Origin: Cytophagales bacterium
Lineage (GTDB): Bacteria > Bacteroidota > Bacteroidia > Cytophagales > Cyclobacteriaceae
Assembly: GCA_022360015.1 (NCBI GenBank)
Contig: JAKSDQ010000003.1
Location: 248,001 to 312,000 of the forward strand
Reading direction: 5' to 3'
DNA: 64,000 nucleotides
This document shows, piece after piece, positions 1-8,694 of this stretch. The notes beneath the pieces are model-generated. The model was not told the DNA's origin. It did not search any database and saw only the letters and a list, made by a program, of their open reading frames with translations. The translations under genes were made by a program, and so were the position numbers. How positions within the stretch are numbered: the stretch's first letter is position 1; each line of letters starts with the position of its first letter.

Positions 1-91
1 CCTTAACCTCTTTTAACCTGACCGGTTCCTTCTCCTGACCAAGGGTGACCAGCGGGCAGGCCATGAGGAAAACGACACAGGCCCACTTCAT
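1..91 (-). CDS. N-terminus of a TonB-dependent receptor, probably BtuB (truncated by window edge)
   Basis: On the minus strand an ATG at 91-89 opens a frame that runs off the left edge. It encodes MKWACVVFLMACPLVTLGQ, a typical Sec signal peptide, followed by EKEPVRLKEVK, which is the kind of short stretch found before a TonB plug domain. The start overlaps the stop of the upstream 817-residue gene in an ATGA arrangement, so the two are probably translationally coupled. Because the operon is headed by a cobalamin riboswitch, the parsimonious identity is the outer-membrane cobalamin receptor BtuB. Only about 30 residues are visible and no plug or barrel motif can be checked, so the name is an inference from context. 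Confidence 0.5.
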   Translation of the reverse strand, partial: MKWACVVFLMACPLVTLGQEKEPVRLKEVK

Positions 92-2541
92 TGTTTGATG
101 AATTTTAGCGTTTCTATGCCCGACGTATGCCGGATCACCAGGTAATGAAGACCATGTCCCAGCTTTTCGATGTTAATGATCTTTTCGTGCCGAAGGTGGC
201 CTTTCAGGGTCATGTTTCCCCTCATATCGATTACCTCATAAGAAAAAGGGCCCGGGTGCTGTTTCGAAATTAACCTAATATAGGTCGAGGCGGGGTTAGG
301 CCCCAGGGATAACGTGTGTTTTTCCACTTCGGGGACAGATACCGGAAAGTCTCCTTTTACAAAAATAAACAGCCACTCATTGTTAACCCTGATCTCTTTG
401 AGGCCGCCTTGTTCGAAAGTAAGCTCAGCATGGCCTGTTTCGTCTGTACGGATGGTATCGCCGTCTTTTTGGGCAGCAATACCATTGACATATACGATTT
501 CATCGCTTACCGGCCCTGAGCGTTCCGTCGCAATTTCCCTGTCTCCGTCAAAGGAATGTGAAGACCATGAAGCCCTGATCATGACCGGTTCGGCCGTTGA
601 GACCGTATCCGTGTCGCTGGTGACCTGTGAAAACTTCCAGGGTTCACTTGTGTCTGCGATATGATACACCACCACTTCATCTCCCTCACCGATTTTTACC
701 TGGTCAAGATCATGTACGTAGGTGCGTTCATTTACTTTGACCAGCCAGGCCCCCCGGTGATTGGGTTGTGATGACCCGCCAAAGCCATAAACATAAGTTA
801 CCACTGAGGCATCCCCTTTGGGCACTCTCCACAAATAAAGCTGTCCATCACCATGTTCATCATCTCTGAAACGCAGGTCACTGACAAAAGCTTCATTTTC
901 AAAAAGCCTGGCGATAACATGGGCTGTTGTCACTTCGGTGAGCGCATCGATGCCATAGTTTTTACTACGATCCTCTACATAGGGGTTAATATCAAAATTG
1001 CTAACATTTATCAGCCTGCGCCGGATGATGCTTTCCTGCTGATCTTTTATGGTGATATATACCCGGCGGGCTGACGCTTCGGGCAGCACCTGTATCAGCA
1101 AGCTATCGGACAGGGCCGGGATGGAGGGAACGTTGACTACGAGCCATGCCTCACCGATGGCTTTACCTGCAACCTGCGGCCTGCCATCCTCGCTTTCGAT
1201 ACCTAAAACGGACGTGTCCGAACTACGCCAGGCAACAGGCAATCCCGGTATCTCAGCACCTTGCCGGTCTTTTACCAAAGCGGTAATCTCTTGCCGTGTG
1301 TTTACCCTGATAGTGGCTGTGGCTATCACAATATCTATGGCTGATGGGCTTATGATATCCAAGGAAACTTCATCCCTGACGGATGGATCACTTTGAAGGG
1401 CGGCCGTGAGAATAACTTCGCCTGGCGCCCGGGCAGTCAGGAAGCCATTTTCATCGATCTCAGCCAATGCATCATCGTTGACCGACCAAACAATGACTTC
1501 ATCGGGTTGCAATTTTCCTTGATAAAAAGCATAAGCTTCGGGTCTTATCACGGTTTCAACCTCAATATTCCTAGGAACATCTGCCACTGCCACTGAGCGG
1601 AGCTGGCCTGTTAGGGCCTTGTTGGGCGCCACATCCGCAATTCCCCGTATTTCAGTGGAGATTTCTCCCAACGCCGCTGCATCTGCATTTACCGCAGTAT
1701 AGATCTTAATAAAGTCAATACCTGCCAAGTGTACATGATCTCCATGGCTATCCACTGCCCAGTCTATATCGAATGCATCTCCTCCCGAACCTTCTATCGC
1801 CCGGGTGTATGGGTTATCGGGAACTGTATAGGGCGCCTCCCCTACCGGGACATTGTCGACATAGCCAAACCCATGTGAATAATACCTGATAAAATCGGGG
1901 TTTGACAGATCGACTTTTGATTTTAAAAGCGTCCCTGTAAAGCTTATCTCATTCCTTTCAATAGCCGGAAAATGTGCCTCAGACGGATAGTATGGCTGGC
2001 GGTGGAAGCTGTTGGCGAACACAAAACCTGTTTGTCTCCGGTTATCTGTCCACGGGACATCAACTGCCCGGGGTTGGCCGGGATTGATATAGGTGATCCC
2101 GTAGTTTTTAATAGTCGTGCTAAAATAATGATCGCTGCCGGCCAGCTCATACCAGGTATCATCGGCTTTGCCATTTCCATTTTCATCCCTCATCACCATC
2201 ACAATGCCGGGCTCCGCCCAGGTCACTTCACCACCTGTGACCAGCGGGTTGCCAAAAACAGTAAAGTCCACACCATAGGGATTATCCGGGTGGTTTTCTA
2301 TGGTATGATCGAAATCTACTACAATATATCCGCCATAGCCTCCCAGGCTGATGCCTCCCCGGACACCCCCCACCAGACTTTCTGCCCTTTGGGGCGTGCC
2401 CCAGGCAGGCGTGTTGATAAACTGGCCCGGCGCCGGATGGAATTCGACGATCCTGCTTATGAATTCACTTTGTGGGTGACACTCTAAAGCTGTCCCCATG
2501 GTGAATATGATAATGACAAAATACGTTCGCATATCATTCAT
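88..2541 (-). CDS. T9SS-exported surface protein of a B12 operon, with Ig-like and DUF4430-like domains
   Basis: 817 residues. A signal peptide (about 1-24) is followed by a domain at roughly 30-300 (PAPGQFIN, NPYGVDFTV, DENGNGKADDTWYELAGS, FHRQPYYP) that also occurs in the neighbouring 1358-residue protein. Two bacterial Ig-like (Big_2) segments follow at about 310-490. Residues about 495-645 hold a region ending GAWLVKVNERTYVHDL and GDEVVVYHI that resembles DUF4430, a fold I recall from the C-terminal domain of transcobalamin-type proteins. The C-terminus (SLGPNPASTYIRLIS to the end) is a T9SS sorting domain. The gene lies second in the cobalamin-riboswitch operon and overlaps the putative btuB start by ATGA. 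The likely role is surface capture of cobamides or handing them to the receptor. This is inferred from regulation and domains, with no direct evidence of binding. Confidence 0.7.
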   Translation of the reverse strand: MNDMRTYFVIIIFTMGTALECHPQSEFISRIVEFHPAPGQFINTPAWGTPQRAESLVGGVRGGISLGGYGGYIVVDFDHTIENHPDNPYGVDFTVFGNPLVTGGEVTWAEPGIVMVMRDENGNGKADDTWYELAGSDHYFSTTIKNYGITYINPGQPRAVDVPWTDNRRQTGFVFANSFHRQPYYPSEAHFPAIERNEISFTGTLLKSKVDLSNPDFIRYYSHGFGYVDNVPVGEAPYTVPDNPYTRAIEGSGGDAFDIDWAVDSHGDHVHLAGIDFIKIYTAVNADAAALGEISTEIRGIADVAPNKALTGQLRSVAVADVPRNIEVETVIRPEAYAFYQGKLQPDEVIVWSVNDDALAEIDENGFLTARAPGEVILTAALQSDPSVRDEVSLDIISPSAIDIVIATATIRVNTRQEITALVKDRQGAEIPGLPVAWRSSDTSVLGIESEDGRPQVAGKAIGEAWLVVNVPSIPALSDSLLIQVLPEASARRVYITIKDQQESIIRRRLINVSNFDINPYVEDRSKNYGIDALTEVTTAHVIARLFENEAFVSDLRFRDDEHGDGQLYLWRVPKGDASVVTYVYGFGGSSQPNHRGAWLVKVNERTYVHDLDQVKIGEGDEVVVYHIADTSEPWKFSQVTSDTDTVSTAEPVMIRASWSSHSFDGDREIATERSGPVSDEIVYVNGIAAQKDGDTIRTDETGHAELTFEQGGLKEIRVNNEWLFIFVKGDFPVSVPEVEKHTLSLGPNPASTYIRLISKQHPGPFSYEVIDMRGNMTLKGHLRHEKIINIEKLGHGLHYLVIRHTSGIETLKFIKQ

Positions 2542-2585
2542 TTATCAGAGCTAATACCCTCCCCCGGGCATATTGTCCCCGATCA

Positions 2586-5500
2586 TTAGTTTTTGATAAT
2601 TCTTTTTGTGATCCGTCGATTTCCATTATTCAGTTCAAGCATATACATACCTGCTGCCAGGGCGCTTACATCAACTGTTACATGATTAACCGGCGCATCA
2701 TGTTTATACAGCGTGCTGCCATCGGCTTTTACAATCCGGATAGAGAGGGGCCCCGAACTTCCGGTGGTAATATGGAGATCGGTCATCACCGGATTAGGAT
2801 AAATGTTAAGTGTGGCAAAATCAGTATCCAATCCTGTTACCATATGCTCTCTAACTGTAATCTTAAATGTTTCAGTAACAGATTTTGAACCTGAAGTAGC
2901 CTGGACGGTAACATCTGCCTCACCCAATAAGTCTTTGGCAAACGAAAGCAGCAACAGGTCACCGCTAACGGTCGCAGCTACGAGTTGTTCATTGGAATTA
3001 TCCAGTACGGAATAGGTCATGTCTGCTAATTCGTCATCTTCATCATCGAATACTCCGGCGAGCGCAATGGACTGATCCGGCGCATTTTCTTCAATTTTCA
3101 TATCTGCGATAGGAGCCACTACGAAAGGCGCTACATCTACTTTATTTACTGTAAGCAGAAAGGAGGTGTTTACAGTTTTACCGTCAGATGTGCAGGTTAT
3201 GCCGATTATTGTCTCGCCATACAGATCAGGAGTGAAAGAAAGAATAAGCGCTTTCATTTCAATGGTTGTTTGCACAAGCGCAGCATTTGAATTTTCAGTG
3301 ATAGAAAATTGCATATCTGCGTTTTCACTATCCTCATCATCAAATACGTTTTCCAGACTGATCCGGAGTTCTTCTGCGTTTTCATTGACCACTTTATCAG
3401 CCAAAGGATTGGCCACAACCGGTGCATCATCTACCGGAATAATTTTCAGTTGAAATTGTTTACTCACGGATTCAAGGTAGGCATCTTCAGCTTTTACCTG
3501 TAATGAAAGGGTCATGGCCCGGAGATGAGATTCAGCCGTAGCGGTGAACCTGCCTCCGGTGAAGGAAATCCATTCCGGAAGCACTTCACCTTCCTCCATG
3601 GTAAGGGTGTAATTTAGGGTCTCATCGTCTATATCCTGAAAATAGTCATCGAATGACAGATCGACCGTTTCGTGCTCATAAAGTGTAATAGCGTCCAGGG
3701 ATTTTTGCAGAAAAGGAGATTGATTTACCACAGCATAGCTGACGGCCATTCGTTCAGGAGAGGCTTCCACACCGGTGAAGCTACCGGCAAGCGTACCGTT
3801 TTTGTTGTAAATCCTTCCTATGCCAGGGCCCGACCAGGAGCCGAAGGTAAAGTAAAAAAGCGCATCTTCATGATCATAGGCTGATGCCATAAGGGTATAA
3901 CCATTGTCCCGGATCTCCGGATCTGTATTCATGCCAATAATATCATTGGCCGATATGGTGAGACTTCCGAGATCTACCGTGCCAAACCCCTTGTTAACGG
4001 GGAAGGAAGTGCCCCAATTGACTTTTCCGTACAGCGTGTTGTTAACAATGGCAGTAGCCAGCGGTGAAGAACTGAAGTCGGCGTGTCCTATGGCGATATT
4101 GTGCAATTGGTGGGTTCGTCCGGCGATGTTGTATGTCAGAAGCTTTTCCTGGGCCAGTATATATAACACGCCGTTTTGATGGAACATTTGCATAATGCCG
4201 GTGCCGTCGCTTCCAAAGTCATATTCTTCCTTCAATTCCAGGCTGACCAGGTCGATAATGGCAAGCTGTCCCGAAGTTCCGGCAAAACCTCCGTTCAAGG
4301 CCACAAAGGCTGAATCCCCGACAACGATTACATCTGAAGCCTGTGTGGATACAGGTATTTTTGTCACTAATGAAAGGTCCGCTTTATTGTATATCCTTAC
4401 ATTGTAACCATCCTCCGGAGGAGCGCTGCTGTTTTGCCGGGTTGCCAGCAACCAATCCTCGTATAACGCCATTGAGTGATTAACACCTGCACCGTCACTA
4501 CCCTGGCCATCAGCAGTTTTATCGCTAATATCTTGTGTTCTTCTGATAGCTGCTTCTGAAGCAGTTACCAGATCGTACTTGATAATATCATATTCTGCTG
4601 AAACATAAGCATACCTGCCTTCTGTTGCCATATCCTGCACGGATTCTGCACGGGCAAAATCGGCTAATTTTACGGTAACACCCTGGGTGGGGTCATATAC
4701 CTGTACATTTCCTTTTTGGAAACCAAATTGTCCACCGTTTACAAGTACAACCTGTTTGGGTTTTATGGTAGTCCGGAGCGGATCGACCTGTACGGTTAGG
4801 TCAAATTCCCGGGTAGACCCATAGGCAGTGGAGGCAACGGTAACTGCTGACATGCCGGCGGCGGCCTCAGTAAAAGTCAGGTGCAGCACACCTGCGTTAT
4901 CGATCTCAGGCTGTACTAAAAAATCATTGCTGTTCTTTACAACTTTATTAATTATCTGACCGGGCTCTTCTACACTGAAAACCGTGTCCAGGTTAATCAT
5001 GGCTGTGGCAGTGCCTTGGGCATAGTGAAGATGATCATTTCCGGTAAGTACTATTGCGGGGGCTTCGGATACTGTCAGTTGTATTGATTTGCTAATGGTG
5101 GCATCTGTTTGTGAAGTCGCTGTCACGGTCACGACGCCTGCTGATCTCGCGGTTACGATACCGGAAGGGCTTACCTCGGCAAGTTCCTCATTATCGACAG
5201 AAAAGGAGTAGCGATCATAAACAAAACGGTTAGATGGTGAGGAGCGACTGTCTATACTCTCGGTATTAAGATATATCCGTTCGTTAATATATAATTCCGT
5301 TTTATTGGTGCTGAGCACCATATCCGTCAATTCAACGATTTCCAGTGTAAAAGTTGCCGGTTCCAGGTCAGCGTTGGCGGAAAAACTGATGGTGACTTGT
5401 CCTTTTTCCAGGGCGCTAAAATTACCGTTCCGGTCAATGGTTCCAAGACTTTCATCCGACACACTCCAGGATATCCTGGCATCCTGCGGTATACCGTTCT

Positions 5501-6662
5501 TAAACAGTATTCCTTCAAATGAATGCGTTTCTCCTTTCAGCAACTGAAAGGGGGCGGAGCCTATCAACTGGAACAAATAGTCGCGCTGCACCCAGTCAGG
5601 GTCGGGGGTTGTGATGGCAAATCCTTCGATCTCGGTGGAAGCTTCCCCCAGCCAACCGGCATTTTCCTGTGCCGCGTTATATACCTTCACAAAATGTACC
5701 TCATCGAGCACCACAGGATTGCCTTGCTCATTTACGGCCCAGGAAAGGTCGAAGCCGTCTGCCGAACGCCCGTTTTCATCATCAAAATAAGGGTTTCTGG
5801 GTATAGTAGGCGTACTGTTACCGGATTTATTGTCTGCATAACCGAAGGAGAGGCTTCCTGAAGTTACAAAACCGGGATTGCTCCGGTTTACCCGGATTTT
5901 AACCTCGGTTCCTGTATACTTTTCCTCTAGGTTGTTAACATTATTAAAAATGACGGGTTGCGGATAATAAGGCTGCCTGTGAAAATTGTTTTTGAATATG
6001 ACCCCTGCTTCACCCTCGCCGGTTTCCCAAAGCACATCATGAGCAACGGTGTAACCGGGATTGAAATAGGTTATGTCAACTTTTTTGGAACTGCTAAAAT
6101 GATATTCACTTCCTGCCAACTCATACCAGGTGTCATCGGGCAGGCCGTTGCCGTTTTCGTCTTTCATTACCACAACCGCCCCCGGCTCTGTCCAATTCGG
6201 AAATGCATTACCGCCCACGGTGAAGTCTACTCCATAGGGGTTTTGAGGGTCGTTCCTGATCGGCTGGTCAAAGCCTACGGTGATGGACCCTCCAAAGCCA
6301 CCAAGTGAAATTACCGAGCCATCCGGGGCACCTAATACATTGTCTGCATTTCCGGGGAGCCCAAAGGGTGCTTTATTAATAAACTGCCCAGGTGCCGGCT
6401 TGTACTCAAATACCCGTGTGGCATAGGGGCTTGGATCGGGGTTGCCCCCGGTTTCCGCAACAGGCCGGTTATTTGCGGTACGTGCCATGCTTTCAGGGGA
6501 TGTGGATAAGCCGGCAAAATGCGAGCTTTCCTGCATGTTCAATATCTGGTTGCTTTGCTGATTGGCAGGCTGTGGCCCTGCTACCAAAGGTTGTGGAGAT
6601 GCCGCGGGCTTCAGCACAAACATACATAGTATCAAAATGATCTTCCGGTCAAACTTTTTCAT
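2586..6662 (-). CDS. Giant T9SS surface protein with BtuG-like beta-propeller, first gene of the B12 operon
   Basis: 1358 residues. After a signal peptide comes a linker, then at about 80-345 the same domain as in the next gene (PAPGQFIN, NPYGVDFTV, DDTWYELAGSE, FHRQPYYP). Big_2-type Ig domains follow at about 385-535. A region of about 350 residues from roughly 635 (GNVQVYDPTQG, YAYVSAEYDIIKYDL, DSAFVALNGG, GQLAIIDL, LYILAQEKLLTYN) reads as a YncE/DUF5074-like propeller, the architecture of the B12-binding surface protein BtuG of Bacteroides. Three cadherin-like or Ig-like modules with DDED motifs precede a T9SS sorting domain (NIYPNPVMTDLHI). In Bacteroides BtuG is a lipoprotein, whereas this one appears to be anchored through T9SS. 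The gene begins about 250 nt downstream of a cobalamin riboswitch. The role in surface cobamide binding is inferred. Confidence 0.75.
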   Translation of the reverse strand: MKKFDRKIILILCMFVLKPAASPQPLVAGPQPANQQSNQILNMQESSHFAGLSTSPESMARTANNRPVAETGGNPDPSPYATRVFEYKPAPGQFINKAPFGLPGNADNVLGAPDGSVISLGGFGGSITVGFDQPIRNDPQNPYGVDFTVGGNAFPNWTEPGAVVVMKDENGNGLPDDTWYELAGSEYHFSSSKKVDITYFNPGYTVAHDVLWETGEGEAGVIFKNNFHRQPYYPQPVIFNNVNNLEEKYTGTEVKIRVNRSNPGFVTSGSLSFGYADNKSGNSTPTIPRNPYFDDENGRSADGFDLSWAVNEQGNPVVLDEVHFVKVYNAAQENAGWLGEASTEIEGFAITTPDPDWVQRDYLFQLIGSAPFQLLKGETHSFEGILFKNGIPQDARISWSVSDESLGTIDRNGNFSALEKGQVTISFSANADLEPATFTLEIVELTDMVLSTNKTELYINERIYLNTESIDSRSSPSNRFVYDRYSFSVDNEELAEVSPSGIVTARSAGVVTVTATSQTDATISKSIQLTVSEAPAIVLTGNDHLHYAQGTATAMINLDTVFSVEEPGQIINKVVKNSNDFLVQPEIDNAGVLHLTFTEAAAGMSAVTVASTAYGSTREFDLTVQVDPLRTTIKPKQVVLVNGGQFGFQKGNVQVYDPTQGVTVKLADFARAESVQDMATEGRYAYVSAEYDIIKYDLVTASEAAIRRTQDISDKTADGQGSDGAGVNHSMALYEDWLLATRQNSSAPPEDGYNVRIYNKADLSLVTKIPVSTQASDVIVVGDSAFVALNGGFAGTSGQLAIIDLVSLELKEEYDFGSDGTGIMQMFHQNGVLYILAQEKLLTYNIAGRTHQLHNIAIGHADFSSSPLATAIVNNTLYGKVNWGTSFPVNKGFGTVDLGSLTISANDIIGMNTDPEIRDNGYTLMASAYDHEDALFYFTFGSWSGPGIGRIYNKNGTLAGSFTGVEASPERMAVSYAVVNQSPFLQKSLDAITLYEHETVDLSFDDYFQDIDDETLNYTLTMEEGEVLPEWISFTGGRFTATAESHLRAMTLSLQVKAEDAYLESVSKQFQLKIIPVDDAPVVANPLADKVVNENAEELRISLENVFDDEDSENADMQFSITENSNAALVQTTIEMKALILSFTPDLYGETIIGITCTSDGKTVNTSFLLTVNKVDVAPFVVAPIADMKIEENAPDQSIALAGVFDDEDDELADMTYSVLDNSNEQLVAATVSGDLLLLSFAKDLLGEADVTVQATSGSKSVTETFKITVREHMVTGLDTDFATLNIYPNPVMTDLHITTGSSGPLSIRIVKADGSTLYKHDAPVNHVTVDVSALAAGMYMLELNNGNRRITKRIIKN

Positions 6663-6914
6663 ATGGATTTAAATTGGATTAGTGGCAGATTTTTTGCAAA
6701 ACGCATCGGGAAAAGACGATGGTAAACAGCCAGGTTAATGGCTACGATGCCTTCCGTGAAGTGGTACCTGTAAGAAGATAAAAAGGTTGTTTTCATCGCA
6801 CGTTATCTGGCTAAGTAAAAAAAATACTCGTAACGTACGAAATGGGACAGTAGCGGGAAGCGCCGGCCGACTTATCTATAAACCCATTCACCGTAGGTTA
6901 CAAATATTTCCGTA

Positions 6915-7100
6915 TAAGGCAGGTCTTCTGACTTTCCTGACTTTTAACTCCTTCCCACCTCAACGCTAATGAGGCAGTGGTTTTTTGTTAAAAGCTGTTT
7001 CCGGCTTTTCACCGGACAGGATTACAGCAGCGGGAACTGTTCAGGACTTACACCTGATTCCCTTTTAATCACAATTGCATGGGCAATTGAGAACCTAATA
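6915..7100 (-). promoter_or_regulatory. Cobalamin (B12) riboswitch
   Basis: Read on the minus strand, the segment contains in order AGGTTC, AAAAGGGAATCAGGTG, AAGTCCTGAACAG, TTCCCGCTGCTGTAATCC, GCCTCATTAGCG, and finally the B12 box GTCAGAAGACCTGCC (plus-strand 6918-6932). These are the conserved blocks of the cobalamin riboswitch in the correct order and spacing. A typical Bacteroidota promoter sits immediately upstream, and the element precedes the two surface-protein genes and the putative btuB. B12 binding is expected to lower expression of the operon. About 250 nt of leader separate the B12 box from the first start codon. Confidence 0.95.
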
Positions 7101-7105
7101 CAAAA

Positions 7106-7135
7106 CAAAGCTAGTCATTGATTTAAAGTATGCAA
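7106..7135 (-). promoter_or_regulatory. Bacteroidota-type promoter for the B12 operon
   Basis: On the minus strand a TTG (-33 box, plus-strand 7133-7135) is followed by 19 nt and then TAGCTTTG (plus-strand 7106-7113). This is an exact match to the TTG-N19-TAnnTTTG promoter of Bacteroidota. Transcription would start about 7 nt downstream, right at the first conserved base of the riboswitch, so the placement supports both calls. Confidence 0.75.
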
Positions 7136-7233
7136 TGGACCTGGGAATAAAAAATTCCTGATTTTAATCATTTTTTTTGCCAATCCGGAATCCGGAACAC
7201 CTACCTCACCCCTCGCTCCTATCCCCTCTGAGC

Positions 7234-8655
7234 TCAAATCGGTATCTTCAAACTCCACGCATACTTACCGGGTCTCTTAGCTTCGTCGCGGAGTTCTTTG
7301 GGAAGATTGATAACCAATTCGCTTTCTTCCGGGTCGACTTCCCAGGACAGGGGTCGGTCATAGCCCAGGAGCCGGATTTCGCTTTCGGCTTTGGGGATGA
7401 CATTTTCCAGCATCAAACTGTTATTGTCCGGCCATTTCAGCATAATGGCATAAACATATTTTCCATCGTTACTAACTGTGTAGCGGATGTGTTCCCCTTC
7501 CTTATAAACTTTATGGGATCCGGCGGCATAAACAGCTTCGGCATTGATAGCCAGCCAGTCCCCCATCTCGGCCAGGCGGTCAACACTGGGTTGGGGAATC
7601 AGCCCTTCTGCAGTAGGGCCGACATTCAACAGGAAATTTCCACCTTTGGCAACAATATCAATCAGGTAATGAATGAGCGTATCCGAAGATTTCCAGTTAT
7701 CATCATAGGATTTGTATCCCCAGGTATCATTCATGGTCATGCATGCCTCCCAGTCAAAATCGGAGGTGCCCTCTAGGATTTCCTGCTCGGGCGTGCCAAA
7801 ATCTCCGGCATATTTTTTTTCATCATCTTTATTCATCCCCTGCATGCCTTGCCGGCCCTTATCCACCCGGTTGTTTATGATCAGGTCAGGATTAAGATTT
7901 CTCAGGAACCGATACATTTCCTGTCCGTTTTCATGGGTCCAATCCTTAATCCATTCTCCATCGAACCAGATGACTGCCGGGTCGTAATTTACCACCAACT
8001 CTTCGACCTGTGGTTTCAGGTAGTCGGTGACATATCGCTGAAAGTTAGGGTTGGACTTTTCCTTATCATTATAATTTGGAAAAAATGCAGACTGCGCATC
8101 CGGATGATGCCAATCCATGATAGAATGATAAAAACAAAGCTTTACGCCATATTTGTCACAGGCTTCCTTCAGCTCACGGAGAATGTCCCGCCGAAACGAA
8201 GTGAAATCCATAATATCGTAATTGGTTACCTTCGAATCCCAAAGACAAAAGCCGTCGTGATGTTTCGATGTGATGACCATATATTTCATCCCCGCATCAC
8301 TGGCTATCCTTGCCCATTCATCGGCATCGAACGCTACCGGATTAAACTGCCGGGAAAAGTCTTCATAAGCTTCTACAGGGACGGGGGCATTGTTCATAAT
8401 CCATTCACCAATGCCACTAATTTGTTTACCTTCATAGGTTCCCGCGGGAATGGCATAAGGTCCCCAATGAATAAACATGCCAAACTTTGCCTCGCGCCAC
8501 CACCGCATACGGTTATCTTTTTCTGCCTTGGTCTCATTCAGGTAATCTTTTGAAGGCGTTTCCTCTTTTTGTTTTGTTTGCTGCTGACAACCAAAAAAAA
8601 TTAATATTGCTATGGGCAGCATGAGGTTTTTGAAATGACATTTTTTCATATACAT
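7234..8655 (-). CDS. Alpha-L-fucosidase, GH29, lipoprotein
   Basis: 473 residues. The N-terminus has a lipoprotein signal (lipobox IFFGC), so the enzyme is likely anchored in the cell envelope. GH29 hallmarks are present: FGMFIHWGPYA near the start, KYMVITSKHHDGFCLWDS, FYHSIMDWHHPDA, and AVIWFDGEW, whose Asp is the family nucleophile. NFLLNVGPTAEG follows, then a C-terminal beta domain. It hydrolyses alpha-L-fucosides from glycans. The start could also be the Met two codons later (8649). Only 39 nt separate it from the upstream acetylesterase, so both are probably co-transcribed for deacetylating and defucosylating the same glycan. Confidence 0.9.
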   Translation of the reverse strand: MYMKKCHFKNLMLPIAILIFFGCQQQTKQKEETPSKDYLNETKAEKDNRMRWWREAKFGMFIHWGPYAIPAGTYEGKQISGIGEWIMNNAPVPVEAYEDFSRQFNPVAFDADEWARIASDAGMKYMVITSKHHDGFCLWDSKVTNYDIMDFTSFRRDILRELKEACDKYGVKLCFYHSIMDWHHPDAQSAFFPNYNDKEKSNPNFQRYVTDYLKPQVEELVVNYDPAVIWFDGEWIKDWTHENGQEMYRFLRNLNPDLIINNRVDKGRQGMQGMNKDDEKKYAGDFGTPEQEILEGTSDFDWEACMTMNDTWGYKSYDDNWKSSDTLIHYLIDIVAKGGNFLLNVGPTAEGLIPQPSVDRLAEMGDWLAINAEAVYAAGSHKVYKEGEHIRYTVSNDGKYVYAIMLKWPDNNSLMLENVIPKAESEIRLLGYDRPLSWEVDPEESELVINLPKELRDEAKRPGKYAWSLKIPI

Positions 8656-8694
8656 TCTTATTAATATGCTTTTTGTATTTTTACTATGTGATCG

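Noticed and set aside
314-6640. Many plus-strand ORFs opposite the two B12-operon surface genes
   Set aside because: They have no recognisable domains and mirror the codon structure of the real minus-strand genes.
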